From positions 8,698 through 72,697 of the forward strand of contig CAYXGZ010000014.1 of assembly GCA_964464755.1 (NCBI GenBank): 64,000 bases of DNA. The letters run 5' to 3'. The notes beneath the pieces are model-generated. The model searched no databases. It saw only the letters and a program-made list of their open reading frames with translations, and was not told where the DNA came from. Shown piece after piece: positions 16,312 to 26,739 of the stretch (its first letter is position 1; each line of letters opens with the position of its first letter). The DNA is from CAYXGZ01 sp964464755. Its GTDB lineage: Bacteria > Planctomycetota > MHYJ01 > JACPRB01. A program made the position numbers and the translations under genes.

Positions 16312-17169
16312 CTACCTCGTCCTCGCCAGCTCCAGCAGGGCCCCCGCCATCAGCGTGAAGGCCACGACCGCGTTGACGTGGAAGAAGGCGCGGTTCACGC
16401 GGCGCAGGTCGTCGGGCCGGACCAGCGCGTGCTCCCAGGCCAGCAGCACCACGATCGCCGCGACCGCGCCCGCGTACCAGCCGCCCAGCCCCAGCCACGC
16501 CACGGGCGCCGCGAGGAAGAGCACCGCGACGACGTGGAAGGCCTTCGCCGCCGCGAGCGCCCCGGGGATCCCCAGCGCCGCGGGGATCGACTTCAGCCCG
16601 GCCCTCCGGTCGAAGTCCGCGTCCTCGCAGGCGTAGAGCACGTCGAAGCCCGCCACCCACGCCGTCACCGCGCCCGCGAGCAGCAGGGGGAAGGGCGCCA
16701 GCTCCGGCCGCAGCGCCAGCCACGCCCCGACCGGCGCGATCGCCAGCGAGAGCCCCAGCACGACGTGGCAGAGCGGCGTGAAGCGCTTCGTCAGCGAGTA
16801 CCCGAACGTCACCGCGAGCGCGACCGGCACGAGCGCCAGCACGAGCCCGTTGAGCAGCGCCGCGCAGCCCGCGAAGAGCGCGACCGACGCCGCCGTGAAG
16901 CCCCACGCGAAGCGGATCGAGACGAGCCCGCGGGGGATCGCCCGCCCCGCGGTCCGGGGATTCGCCGCGTCGTGGCGCGCGTCGACGATGCGGTTGAAGG
17001 CCATCGCCGCGCTGCGGGCGCCGACCATGCAGCCGAGCAGCAGCAGGCACTGCCGCCAGGTCGGCCAGCCCCCGGCCGCGTAGGCCGCGCCCACCGCCGC
17101 GAAGGGCAGCGCGAAGACGGTGTGCTGGATCTTGATCATCTCCAGCACGACCAGGACCTGGCGCAGCAC
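16312..17169 (-). CDS. ubiA: UbiA-family prenyltransferase (4-hydroxybenzoate polyprenyltransferase type)
   Basis: The 285-residue protein has about eight hydrophobic helices and both Asp-rich motifs of the UbiA superfamily: NRIVDARHDAANPRT (NDxxD type) and DVLYACEDADFDRRAGLKS (DxxxD type). It should transfer a polyprenyl chain to an aromatic acid in the inner membrane, as in quinone synthesis. The menaquinone-pathway futalosine branch (MqnP) uses the same family, and the substrate cannot be fixed from sequence. Start GTG 17169 is chosen for the GGAG 6 nt upstream; ATG 17139 is the alternative. No quinone-biosynthesis neighbours are visible. Confidence 0.85.
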   Translation of the reverse strand: MLRQVLVVLEMIKIQHTVFALPFAAVGAAYAAGGWPTWRQCLLLLGCMVGARSAAMAFNRIVDARHDAANPRTAGRAIPRGLVSIRFAWGFTAASVALFAGCAALLNGLVLALVPVALAVTFGYSLTKRFTPLCHVVLGLSLAIAPVGAWLALRPELAPFPLLLAGAVTAWVAGFDVLYACEDADFDRRAGLKSIPAALGIPGALAAAKAFHVVAVLFLAAPVAWLGLGGWYAGAVAAIVVLLAWEHALVRPDDLRRVNRAFFHVNAVVAFTLMAGALLELARTR

Positions 17170-17266
17170 GAGGGGCTCCGGGATTCGGGTTTCAGCGGGG
17201 CGGCGCGGACGTCCAATGTGATAGATTCCTCGGGGGACTTCCACAAGCCGGATTCCGGAGCGCCAC

Positions 17267-18340
17267 GTGCACCGACGGACCTTCCTGCGCGGCTCGGCCG
17301 CCGCCGCCCTCGCCGCCGCCGGCCCCCGCCACCTCCTCGCCCAGGACCCGCCCCCCGTCTTCCAGGAGATGACCGCCGAGCAGGCGGACGCGGTGAAGCG
17401 CGGCCTCGACTACCTCGCCCGCATCCAGGGCCGCACCGGCGCCGTCGGCAGCACCTGCCAGACCGCCTTCAGCTCGCTCGCGGGCCTCGCCTTCCTCGCG
17501 GGCGGCAACTCGCCCGGCCGCGGCCCCTACGGCAAGAACGTCCTCGAGATCCTGCAGTTCGTCCTCCGCACCCAGACCAAGAACGGCTACCTCAACGAGG
17601 CGGGCGGGGGCGGACGCGCCGCGGGCGGCAGCGGCATGCACGGCCACGGCTTCGCGCTGCTCTTCCTCTCCGAGGTCCTCGGCATGTGCGGCGACCTCTC
17701 CGACCGCCTCGGCAACGACTCCGTCAAGGAGGCCGTCCAGCGCGCCGTGAAGGTCGTCGAGTCCTCGCAGGACGGCAACGGCGGCTGGTCCTACGACCCC
17801 TCGCCCTCCGGCCACGAGGGCTCCGTCACCGTCACCCAGGTCCAGGCCCTCCGCGCCGCGCGCAACGCCGGGATCCAGGTCTCGCAGAAGGTCATCGACA
17901 AGGGGATCCAGTACATCAAGAAGTCCACCGCCTCCGACGGCACGATCATGTACAGCCTCGGCGGGGGAGGGGGCGGGACCTACGCGCTGACGGCGGCCGG
18001 CGCCTGCGTCTACGCGTACTACGGGCTCTACGACGGGCCCGAGGTCACCCGCTGCAGCAAGGCGCTCTACGACTTCGTCACCGGCAAGCGCGCGGGCGGT
18101 CGCGGCGGCCACGACGCCTACGCCAACTTCTACGCGGGCCAGGCCTGCTTCTTCCTCAAGCGCAAGGACCCCAAGTTCTGGACCGAGGGCTACGGGCGCA
18201 TCCGCCAGGAGCTCCTCCGCACCCAGAACAAGTCCAGCGGCGCCTGGAGCAACGACGGCTACGACGGCTCGTTCGGCACGGCCTGCGCGACCCTGGTCCT
18301 GCAGATCCCGAACCGCTACCTCTCGATCTTCCAGGACTGA
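17267..18340 (+). CDS. Tat-exported prenyltransferase/squalene-oxidase-repeat protein
   Basis: The 357-residue protein starts at GTG 17267 with CGGAG 8 nt upstream. The N-terminus is a twin-arginine signal (RRTFLRGSAAAALAAAG, ending near LLAQ). The rest is an alpha/alpha toroid with repeats such as GLDYLARIQGRTGAVG, NGGWSYDP and GAWSNDGYDGSFGTACATL. This is the repeat family of squalene-hopene cyclases and prenyltransferases, common in exported planctomycete proteins. The cyclase DxDD motif is not seen, so enzymatic cyclisation is unlikely. A peptide- or polymer-binding role is inferred. It is 33 nt upstream of the deiodinase-like selenoprotein gene. Confidence 0.85.
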   Translation: MHRRTFLRGSAAAALAAAGPRHLLAQDPPPVFQEMTAEQADAVKRGLDYLARIQGRTGAVGSTCQTAFSSLAGLAFLAGGNSPGRGPYGKNVLEILQFVLRTQTKNGYLNEAGGGGRAAGGSGMHGHGFALLFLSEVLGMCGDLSDRLGNDSVKEAVQRAVKVVESSQDGNGGWSYDPSPSGHEGSVTVTQVQALRAARNAGIQVSQKVIDKGIQYIKKSTASDGTIMYSLGGGGGGTYALTAAGACVYAYYGLYDGPEVTRCSKALYDFVTGKRAGGRGGHDAYANFYAGQACFFLKRKDPKFWTEGYGRIRQELLRTQNKSSGAWSNDGYDGSFGTACATLVLQIPNRYLSIFQD

Positions 18341-18373
18341 TTCGCCGACACCCCGGGCCCGCAGCGGGGTTCC

Positions 18374-18997
<624 letters not shown>

Positions 18998-18998
18998 T

Positions 18999-20957
18999 CT
19001 ACTTCACGTCGTTGGGCCGCGCCCGCACGAGGACGACGAGGTCCTCCGTGTCGTCGCCCGACTTCCGGCTGTCCACCGCCGCGATCGTGTAGCGGTCCGC
19101 CCGGCAGGTGAGGCTCGTGTTCCAGCGCCACGCCGCGAGCCTCGGCAGCTGCAGGTAGCCCGCGCCGGTCGTCGGGGCGTCGACCTCGCGCATCGAGCAC
19201 GAGGCCAGCTTCGCCCGCAGGTCCACCGCGACCCGGTCCGTTCCGCCGACGAAGTGAGGCCGCACGTCCACCACGAAGCCCGTCGAGATCGTGGACATCA
19301 CGGGGTCCTGCGTCCCGGCGAACGTCGCGACCTGCGGCTCGTAGTCCGAGAGGTAGGCCTCCTGGACGAGGCGGGCGACGTGCACGCGCTGCTGCGGGTA
19401 GCAGGTCACCTCGGCGGACTCCACGACGGACACCGCGCCGCCCTTGGCCGTCTCGTCGAGCAGCTTGCGGACGCCCGCGACGTCGGCGAAGTAGCCGCCC
19501 GGCGCGAGCGCGGGGATCTCCTTCTCCCACTCCGACCGCGAGCCCTTCTTGAAGCCGATCACGAGGAGCTCGACCGTCATGGTCCGGGCGCGGGCCGAGA
19601 GCAGCGTCTTGAGGTACTCGTCGACCAGCTTGAGGACCGCGGGCTTCTGGCGCACGACGAGCGTGCTCTCGGTGGCGTTGATCGCGTTGCGCTTGTTGCC
19701 CCAGGTCTCGGGCGCGACGCGGGTCCGGATCAGCTCCACGAGGCTCTCGGGCGTGACGCGCGTGCCCTTGGCCTCCTCGAGCGCGAAGCTCGCGCCGGTG
19801 AGCGGAGCGCCGCCCGCGCCGGCGGGCATTTCGAGCGCCGGGCCGGGGAAGTCCTGCATGACCCGGGTCAGGGGGGACACGTCGTAGATCCGCAGCAGCC
19901 GCTCCTCCTCGAACGCGGGCTCGGGGGCGGGCTTGTCCTCGAGGGCGACGACCCCCGCCGAGGCGAGGAAGACCAGGACCCGGCCCCGGACCTGGACGGC
20001 GCCGAGGACGGCCGTCTCGCGGTCCCGCGTCGTCACCGTCGTGCGGACGAAGGCCCGGTTGACCCGGGGATGCTGGATCTTCGACTCCCGGACGTCGGTG
20101 CGGGGCTTCACCTCCGACGGGTCCTTCCTGGGGTCGCCCGGCTTGTCGGGCGAGTCGTCGAAAGCCGCCGCCGAGCCGGCCTGGACGGCGAGCCGGAGCT
20201 TCTTGTCCGTCAGCGCCTCGGTGTCGCCGAGCGCCGCGCGGGCCTCCATCGTGATGCCGCCCTCGAAGGGCTCGATGTGGGGGCGGACGTCGAGCGCCGC
20301 GCCCGCGGAGACCGTGTGGATGATCGGGTCGATCTGGACGCTGCCCGTCGCGACCTGGATGTCGATGTCGCCGACGTAGGAGACGCCCGCGAACTCCTGG
20401 AGCCCGACGCGCTGGCCGGGGTAGGCCGTCGCCCGCAGGGCCTTGAGGATCTCGGCCTTGCCGTCCTTCACGGCCGCGTGCAGCTCCTTGATCGCCGCCG
20501 CGGGGAGGATCGAGGGGCGGTTCGGCGCCGCGGAGCCGCGGAGCTTCCCGAAGAGGGCCGGGTCGACGGACACGAAGAGCCCGTCCACCACGACCATGCG
20601 GCCGTGGATGCCCCGCCAGTACGCGAGGTACTGGGAGATCTTCTCCTGGACGGACTTCACGTTCGTCACCGTGAGCTGCCCGTCCTCGAAGGTGATCTTG
20701 GCGTTCTGGTGCTCCCAGGAGTCCTCCTGGATGTTGCTCTTCACCAGCGCGACGAGGTCCTCGCCGGAGATGAAGCTGCGGTCCGGCTCCTCCTTCGAGC
20801 TGGAGACCCCGTCCATCCCGAAGTCCGCGCAGGGGTGGTCGGGGATGGACTTCGTGAGGAATTCCACGTCGAAGACGCGCGTCTCGAAGGGGTCGTCCTG
20901 GGCCGCGGCGCCCGCCGCGATCGAGAGCACGAGGGCCACGCCGGCGAGTCGGAGCAT
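18999..20957 (-). CDS. Exported secretin-like protein with two duplicated halves
   Basis: The 652-residue protein has a signal peptide (about 1-19, ending GAAAQ) and a strong SD (AGGAGG, 4-5 nt before ATG 20957). Two halves (about 25-335 and 336-650) share the same order of elements. The first is a short N-domain with LVALVKSNIQEDSWEHQNA, matched by LVELIRTRVAPETWGNKRN. A segment ending in VRPHIEPFEGG, matched by VRPHFVGGTD, then leads into beta strands. The N-domains and beta region resemble secretin (NolW/PilQ/GspD) modules often found in planctomycete exported proteins. No clear pore-gate signature is seen, so pore formation is not established. Confidence 0.65.
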   Translation of the reverse strand: MLRLAGVALVLSIAAGAAAQDDPFETRVFDVEFLTKSIPDHPCADFGMDGVSSSKEEPDRSFISGEDLVALVKSNIQEDSWEHQNAKITFEDGQLTVTNVKSVQEKISQYLAYWRGIHGRMVVVDGLFVSVDPALFGKLRGSAAPNRPSILPAAAIKELHAAVKDGKAEILKALRATAYPGQRVGLQEFAGVSYVGDIDIQVATGSVQIDPIIHTVSAGAALDVRPHIEPFEGGITMEARAALGDTEALTDKKLRLAVQAGSAAAFDDSPDKPGDPRKDPSEVKPRTDVRESKIQHPRVNRAFVRTTVTTRDRETAVLGAVQVRGRVLVFLASAGVVALEDKPAPEPAFEEERLLRIYDVSPLTRVMQDFPGPALEMPAGAGGAPLTGASFALEEAKGTRVTPESLVELIRTRVAPETWGNKRNAINATESTLVVRQKPAVLKLVDEYLKTLLSARARTMTVELLVIGFKKGSRSEWEKEIPALAPGGYFADVAGVRKLLDETAKGGAVSVVESAEVTCYPQQRVHVARLVQEAYLSDYEPQVATFAGTQDPVMSTISTGFVVDVRPHFVGGTDRVAVDLRAKLASCSMREVDAPTTGAGYLQLPRLAAWRWNTSLTCRADRYTIAAVDSRKSGDDTEDLVVLVRARPNDVK

Positions 20958-21038
20958 CGATCCTCCTGGGTGTGTGGGGTCAAGCAGTAGACGCCATGCT
21001 TCGCGGCCATGTAAATCGAAATGTTAGAATCGCGGCCC

Positions 21039-21989
21039 GTGAAGATCCTCTTCCTCACCCACCGCGCCGGCACCCCGAGCGTCCGGTACCGCGTCGAGGC
21101 CTTCCTCCCGCGCTTCCGCGAGGCGGGGCACGAGGTGCTCGCGCGCGAGTACTCGAGCGGGATCCTCGACCTCTGGCCGGTGCTCCGCGCCGTCTCGGCC
21201 GCGGACGTCGTCGTCCTCCAGAAGCGGCTCCCGCCGCGCTGGCTGACGAAGGCGATCCGCCGCCGCGCGAAGCGGCTGCTCTACGACTTCGACGACGCGG
21301 TCTACCTGAAGCGCACGGCCGAGGGGGCCCGGCCCTGGGGGACCCGCGTGCGGCGCTTCGAGGCCGTGGTCCGCGCGGCGGACGCGGTCACCGCGGGGAA
21401 CTCCCACCTCGCCGAGCAGGCCCGCGGGGCCGGGGCGAAGTCCGTCACCGTGCTGCCGACGGTCCTCGATCCGGCGAAGTACGAGGCGGTCGGGCGCCGC
21501 GAGCACGAGGGCGTCATCGCGGGCTGGATCGGCGCGGGCGGCAACCTGCCGTACCTCGAGGCGATCCTGCCGCTGCTGCGGAAGTCGCCCGTGCGGATCC
21601 GCGTCGTGTGCAACCGCTTCCCCGAGGGCGTCGAGGAGATCCCCTGGAGCGAGGAGACGGAGGCGGAGGCCGTGGCCGCGATGGACATCGGGCTGGCGCC
21701 GATGCCGGACGACGAGTGGACGCGGGGGAAGTGCGGCACGCGCGTCCTCCAGTACCACGCGGCGGGCGTGCCCGTCGTGGCGGACGACGTCGGGGCGCAC
21801 CGCGACCTGGTCGGCGACGGCGGCTACCTCGTGCGGAGCCCGGAGGAGTGGGCCGAGAAGGTCGAGTTCCTGGCGCGGAACCCGCAGGTCCGGGCCGAGC
21901 TCGGGGCGAAGGGCCGCGCGCGGCTGAAGGAGCGCTTCACGCCCGCCGCGGTCTTCGGGACCTGGAAACCGCTCGTCGAGGGGCGTTAA
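21039..21989 (+). CDS. GT4-type glycosyltransferase
   Basis: The 316-residue protein starts with KILFLTHRAGTPSVRYR, a GT-B N-terminal strand, and has a short donor-binding half with LAPMPDDEWTRGKCGTRVLQYHAAGVPVVA, the family-4 region that includes the acceptor/donor-binding E/G motif. It should transfer a sugar from a nucleotide donor to a surface-polysaccharide or lipid acceptor at the cytoplasmic face. Start GTG 21039 is preferred to an ATG at 21021, because that ATG lies inside the promoter: TAGAAT (21025-21030) ends 8 nt before the GTG. No polysaccharide cluster surrounds it. Confidence 0.85.
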   Translation: MKILFLTHRAGTPSVRYRVEAFLPRFREAGHEVLAREYSSGILDLWPVLRAVSAADVVVLQKRLPPRWLTKAIRRRAKRLLYDFDDAVYLKRTAEGARPWGTRVRRFEAVVRAADAVTAGNSHLAEQARGAGAKSVTVLPTVLDPAKYEAVGRREHEGVIAGWIGAGGNLPYLEAILPLLRKSPVRIRVVCNRFPEGVEEIPWSEETEAEAVAAMDIGLAPMPDDEWTRGKCGTRVLQYHAAGVPVVADDVGAHRDLVGDGGYLVRSPEEWAEKVEFLARNPQVRAELGAKGRARLKERFTPAAVFGTWKPLVEGR

Positions 21990-22030
21990 CTCCCTTTCCC
22001 GCCGGCCTTCCTCGTCCTATAACACTCCAC

Positions 22031-25000
22031 ATGAACTCCAAGACTCGCAACCTCCTCGTTGGGGCCGTCGTCCTGCTCGCCGCCGGCGGCACCGGCGCCG
22101 CGCTCTGGGCCACCAAGTCCGCGCACGATCGCTACGTCAAGGAGACGCTCGCCCTCCTCCCGGAGGCCGAAGGGGCGTACGCGAGATCCTCCATCGGCCT
22201 CGCCGAGAAGGCGGCCGCGGATGCGGTGGCCCGCGAGTCGGCGCACCCGACCTGGTTCGCGCCGGAGGACAAGCCCCGGATCCTGGCCCTGCGGGACTTC
22301 CTCGCCGGCCAGCGCGAGCTCTGGGATCGCGGCGACCGGTTGAACTCCGACGTCGACCGGGACCCCGCCGCCGCCCGCGCGGGCCTCGAGGAGCTCCTCG
22401 CCAAAGCGAAAGCTCTCGCCCCCCGCAGCGAGCCGATCCTCGCGCGATTCGGCCCGTCGCTCGCCCGCGCCCTCGCGAAGGAGCGCGAGCTCGCCGAGGC
22501 CGCCGCCCGCAAGGTCCTGCCCGACGCCGCCAAGGCCTACGAGGAAGGGAAGTGGGAGGCGCTCGACGCCGCCCTCGCCGCGTCCAAGGCCGCGATCGAC
22601 GCCCTGCCGCCCGCGAGCCGCGAGGCGGCCGCGAAGGCCCTCGAGGCCGACCTCAAGCCCGCGACCGAGCTCGCCGCGCTCGTCGCCGGCGTCCGGGGGA
22701 TCAAGGACCTGAAGGAGGACGGCCCCGCGAAGGCCGACCTGCTCCGGGGGAAGCTCGCCGCCCTCGCCTTCCCGAAGGCCCGCGACGCGGCGCTGCGCCG
22801 CGAGATCCTGAAGCTCGTCGCCGAGGTCGAGCCCGAGACCCGGCCCGCGCCGGACTCGATGCCCCTGACTTCCGGCATCCGGCAGGCCCTGGTCTCCGCC
22901 TGGACCCGGGGCGGCGGCTGGGAGATCGTCGACGCCAAGGACGAGTCCGCGGTCGTGCTCCAGGGGCCGGTCCACCGCGTGGTGCTCCGGCTGGGCGCGT
23001 CGCAGCGGCTGCTCGTCGAGGTGGACCGGGTCCGCCTCGCGTTCTCCGTCGACCACGTCCGCGGGCAGGAGACGGCGGGCCTGGAGCTGGCCGTCGAGGC
23101 CGCGGCCGGGATCCGCGCCTCGAAGCACGCGTTCCGCTTCGCCGCCGAGCCCTGGGAGGTCAAGACCGACGCCCCGGGCCGCTACGCCGCGATCGAGCAG
23201 GGGACGAAGATCGCCGCCTGGTTCGAGGGCCGGATCTTCGAGGGCGACAAGCCCGCCGACCTCGACCTGTCGAAGGAGCTCGAGGCCTTCCTCGCGAGCG
23301 CCCGGGCCCTGGAACAGGTCGTGCTCTCGAACGCCGGCCTGCCCGAGGAGTACCGCGGGCCGCTGGCGGCGATGATCCGCGGCGCGCACTCCCGCGCCCC
23401 GCCGCAGGACCACCTCGACGGCCCCTTCTGCCGGTACGCGCTCGCGACCGGCTACATCGAGTCCCAGGCGCCGAAGGTCGACGAGGCCCTCGCCGCCGCC
23501 CTGAAGTCCTACCGCGATGCCTACGCCGAGTTCGCCCGTCCCCGGATCCGCCTCGAGCTCAAGGCCGCCGACGGCTCGACGCTCGCGGGCCGGACCAACC
23601 TCGAGCGCGAGGCCCACTACCGCGTCCGCGACGCGGCGGCGAAGCGGACGATCTTCTCGATCCCGCCCCGCGACCACATGGGCTCGCGGCTGGCGGTCGT
23701 GTCCGTCTACGAGGGCCTGCACGACGAGATCCCCGGGGGCGCGGAGCCCGTCGAGGTGCGGATGCGCTCCGGCGTGGCCGGCGAGCTCTCGCGCTGGACC
23801 GCGGCCGGGGGGAAGCTGGAGTTCGACGCCGAGCGCTGGACCGCGGCGATGAACCGCGACGTGCGCTGGCCCGAGCACTTCGGCAATCCCGCGTGGCAGG
23901 TCCCGCCGCACGCCCTGAAGGTCGACGGCCGCGGCCAGGCCCGCGAGATGCTGCTGCCCGGCGGCTCGCTGAAGGCGGAGGCCTTCGACGCGATCGCGGC
24001 CGGCCCGGAGCGCGTGGCGGCGCAGGACCGCTGGGTGAAGCGCTGCGGCGAGGTCCTGGAGTCCCCCGGCGAGCTCCACCTGCTCTACCGCTACTTCGTG
24101 CAGTACGTCCTCGACAGCCCCGTGACGACCGCGAACGGGCTGATCGGCAGCAGCCGCTTCACCGGCGACGTGCACCAGCGCGCGTACCAGACGCTCGACC
24201 GCCGCCAGGCGGGCCGCTACCTCACGGACTGCGACGACCTGGCCGAGCTCTACTGGACGATCCTGCGCTCGCAGGGCCGGCCCGCGTTCGTGCTGGGCGT
24301 CCCCGGCCACGCGACCTGCGGCCTGGCCGAGAAGGACGGAGAGGGCTGGACCTTCTTCTGCGTGGACACGGGCCCGCCGCGCCTCGTGAAGGCGCCGGAG
24401 CTCGACGCCGCCGTCGAGCGCCTGCTCAAGAGCTACGACGACGACGGGAGCATGTCCTTCGACCCCCGCCAGATGCAGTTCCTCTTCCGCTTCGCGGGCG
24501 AGCCGACCCGCTCGCCGTACTGGCTCGACAGCCGCGTGCTCCGCGACCCGCCGTACGCGGACCTGATGATCCAGGTGCAGGAGTACTGGCACTTCGGCTT
24601 CTACGCGCTCGGCATCGAGACGATGAAGAAGCTGCTCGAGAACGACAAGGCGCCCGCGAACTGCACGGAGATCGCGGGCCTCTACGAGCGCGTCGGGATG
24701 CACGCCGAGGCCCTGAAGTGGGCCGACGAGGGGCTCAAGGGCCTCGACCCGAAGGACGACGTGAGCCGGCTCGACGAGAGCCAGCGCCGCGTGCAGGCCC
24801 TGCGGGGGATGAAGAAGGACGCCGAGGCGCTGGAGGTCCAGCGGGCCGCCGCCCGGGAGCTCGTCGAGCTCGTGGCCGCGAACCCGCGCGAGGGCGGGCG
24901 CCTCCGCCCGCTGCGCTTCCGGCTCGCCGGCGGCCTCGCGGGGCTGGACCAGCCCTGGGAGGGCTGGGCGCTCATCCGCGAGGACGTGACCCGCATCGTC

Positions 25001-25852
25001 GGCCGCGGCATGGCGCCGGAGTCCCTCATGGGGATGGTGACGGGCATCTACGCCGCGATGGCCAAGGTGAAGCGCGGCGGCCGCGAGCTCTCGGAGGACG
25101 AGGCGAAGCAGTTCGAGGAGCTCGAGGCGCTGCTCGCGCGCTACCAGGCGACGGGCCTCTTCAAGGCGGACGACTCCGGCATGGAGCTCTGGCGGAAGTA
25201 CGGGCAGCTTTACTCCTTCCTCTCCGCGAAGCTGGGTCCCGAGGCGGCCGCGGCGGAGCTCCTCAAGCCCGAGTTCCCGAAGGAGCCGCGCCAGCACCAG
25301 CAGCGGAAGGGTGCGACGCCCGAGCAGGACTGGGCCTGGATCCGGCTCTCGCCGCTGGCCTGGGCGGACGCGATCGGCGCGGCGCTCGACAAGGACTCGA
25401 AGACCGCCGGCGGCCCGGCCGTCGCCGTGGCCCGGGCGAAGGCGATGGAGGTCGCGCTCGCCGAGACGGCGAAGCAGGGCGCGCTGGGTCCGCTGGAGTT
25501 CTCGGTCCTCGGCCTGCGCCTGATGCGGGCGCTGCTGGACAACGACGAGAAGCTGCTGCGCGCGGTGTTCGCGGAGATGAAGCGGCAGAGCTGGGCGGAC
25601 CTGACGGAGTCCCTGGCCCGGACGCTGGGCGCCACGGCCGAGCGGATGAAGGTGGAGGACTTCGAGAAGGCCTTCCGGATCTTCGCCGGGCACGGCGTGC
25701 CGCGCCGGCACTACTACGGAGTGGTCTACGCCGCGGTGGGGGCCGACGCGCCGAAGCACGCGCTGGCCGCGTCGCGCATCTGCCGGGAGCTGTTCCCGGA
25801 CGACGCCGACATGCGCCGGGAGCACGCGCTGCTGGAGCAGATCTCGAAGTAG
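22031..25852 (+). CDS. Large membrane-anchored transglutaminase-like protein
   Basis: The 1273-residue protein has an N-terminal anchor (about 7-27) with a positively charged start, so most of it lies in the periplasm. Residues 30-260 are long Ala/Leu/Glu helices. Near 715-800 it has a transglutaminase-like core: Cys in YLTDCDDLAELYW, His in GVPGHATCGL and Asp in FFCVDTGPP, the order of the papain-like triad. The C-terminal 450 residues are helical TPR-like repeats. It may crosslink or cleave envelope proteins, but the substrate is unknown. TATAAC (22018-22023) ends 7 nt before the ATG. The stop faces the methyltransferase stop 1 nt away. Confidence 0.7.
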   Translation: MNSKTRNLLVGAVVLLAAGGTGAALWATKSAHDRYVKETLALLPEAEGAYARSSIGLAEKAAADAVARESAHPTWFAPEDKPRILALRDFLAGQRELWDRGDRLNSDVDRDPAAARAGLEELLAKAKALAPRSEPILARFGPSLARALAKERELAEAAARKVLPDAAKAYEEGKWEALDAALAASKAAIDALPPASREAAAKALEADLKPATELAALVAGVRGIKDLKEDGPAKADLLRGKLAALAFPKARDAALRREILKLVAEVEPETRPAPDSMPLTSGIRQALVSAWTRGGGWEIVDAKDESAVVLQGPVHRVVLRLGASQRLLVEVDRVRLAFSVDHVRGQETAGLELAVEAAAGIRASKHAFRFAAEPWEVKTDAPGRYAAIEQGTKIAAWFEGRIFEGDKPADLDLSKELEAFLASARALEQVVLSNAGLPEEYRGPLAAMIRGAHSRAPPQDHLDGPFCRYALATGYIESQAPKVDEALAAALKSYRDAYAEFARPRIRLELKAADGSTLAGRTNLEREAHYRVRDAAAKRTIFSIPPRDHMGSRLAVVSVYEGLHDEIPGGAEPVEVRMRSGVAGELSRWTAAGGKLEFDAERWTAAMNRDVRWPEHFGNPAWQVPPHALKVDGRGQAREMLLPGGSLKAEAFDAIAAGPERVAAQDRWVKRCGEVLESPGELHLLYRYFVQYVLDSPVTTANGLIGSSRFTGDVHQRAYQTLDRRQAGRYLTDCDDLAELYWTILRSQGRPAFVLGVPGHATCGLAEKDGEGWTFFCVDTGPPRLVKAPELDAAVERLLKSYDDDGSMSFDPRQMQFLFRFAGEPTRSPYWLDSRVLRDPPYADLMIQVQEYWHFGFYALGIETMKKLLENDKAPANCTEIAGLYERVGMHAEALKWADEGLKGLDPKDDVSRLDESQRRVQALRGMKKDAEALEVQRAAARELVELVAANPREGGRLRPLRFRLAGGLAGLDQPWEGWALIREDVTRIVGRGMAPESLMGMVTGIYAAMAKVKRGGRELSEDEAKQFEELEALLARYQATGLFKADDSGMELWRKYGQLYSFLSAKLGPEAAAAELLKPEFPKEPRQHQQRKGATPEQDWAWIRLSPLAWADAIGAALDKDSKTAGGPAVAVARAKAMEVALAETAKQGALGPLEFSVLGLRLMRALLDNDEKLLRAVFAEMKRQSWADLTESLARTLGATAERMKVEDFEKAFRIFAGHGVPRRHYYGVVYAAVGADAPKHALAASRICRELFPDDADMRREHALLEQISK

Positions 25853-25853
25853 C

Positions 25854-26699
25854 TCAGGCGGGGCGGGCCGCGACGATCTCGAGGACGTCGCCGAAGCCGG
25901 CGAGGCTGGCGAGCTTGCCGACCGCGCGGATGCCGGAGTCGACCGGCCTCAGCGGGTTGCGCCCGAACTTCAGGGCCATGCTGCGGCGGAAGTCCCCGCC
26001 CGCGGCCCGGGTCCGCAGCGTCCGGATCTCCAGCCCCGCCTCGCGCGTCATCCGTTCCAGGCTGCGGCGCGTGAAGAAGTTCACGTGGCGGGGGACGTCG
26101 AGCTCGTACCAATGCTCGCGGAAGAGCCGGGCGTTGAGGCCGGCGAAATTCGGGACGTGGGCGAGGAGCAGGCCGCCCGGGGCCAGGACGCGGCGGACCT
26201 CGCGGGCGACGGCCCCGGGGTCCGCGACGTGCTCGAGGACGTGGAAGAGGGTCGCGAGGTCGGCCGAGGCGTCCTCGAGGCCCGCGTCGAGCACGGTGCC
26301 GGTGCGGACGTCGAGCCCGGCGGCGCGGGCGCGGGCGGCGGCCTCGGGGTTGATCTCGACGCCGCGGACGGACCAGCCCTTCTCGCGCATCGAGAGGAGA
26401 TCGCGGCCGCTGCCGCAGCCGAGGTCGAGGAGGCGGCCGGGCTTGAGCTTCGCGACGGCCGCGAAGCGGGTGGACTTGCGGCGGCGCGGGGCGGCCTCGG
26501 CGTGGGCGTCGTAGGTGGCGGGGTAGACCTGCGCGGGGTCGGCGGGGACGGGGTCGAGGAAGGCCATGCCGCAGGCGCAGCGGACGACGGAGAAGCGCAG
26601 GGGGGTGGTGGCCGCGTTGAGGTCGCCGGCCTCGAAGAGGACCCGGCCTCCCCGGGCCCCGCAGAGGGGGCAGTCGCGGCGCCGGGTCGCGATCGTCAT
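25854..26699 (-). CDS. SAM-dependent methyltransferase with N-terminal zinc ribbon
   Basis: The 281-residue protein starts with a zinc ribbon (CPLC near 10-13 and CACG near 40-43). It then has a class I methyltransferase fold with LLDLGCGSGRDLL (motif I, about 92-104), GVEINPEA (acidic end of strand 2) and VLEHVADPGA (motif post II). This pairing occurs in methyltransferases of sugar or polyketide tailoring (C-methyltransferase type), but the substrate is not evident. TATCAT (26713-26708) ends 8 nt before ATG 26699, so a leaderless mRNA is likely. It is divergent from the SurA-like gene. Confidence 0.85.
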   Translation of the reverse strand: MTIATRRRDCPLCGARGGRVLFEAGDLNAATTPLRFSVVRCACGMAFLDPVPADPAQVYPATYDAHAEAAPRRRKSTRFAAVAKLKPGRLLDLGCGSGRDLLSMREKGWSVRGVEINPEAAARARAAGLDVRTGTVLDAGLEDASADLATLFHVLEHVADPGAVAREVRRVLAPGGLLLAHVPNFAGLNARLFREHWYELDVPRHVNFFTRRSLERMTREAGLEIRTLRTRAAGGDFRRSMALKFGRNPLRPVDSGIRAVGKLASLAGFGDVLEIVAARPA

Positions 26700-26739
26700 G
26701 ACGCGACATGATAGCACCCGTTTTGTATCCTGTGGGGCC

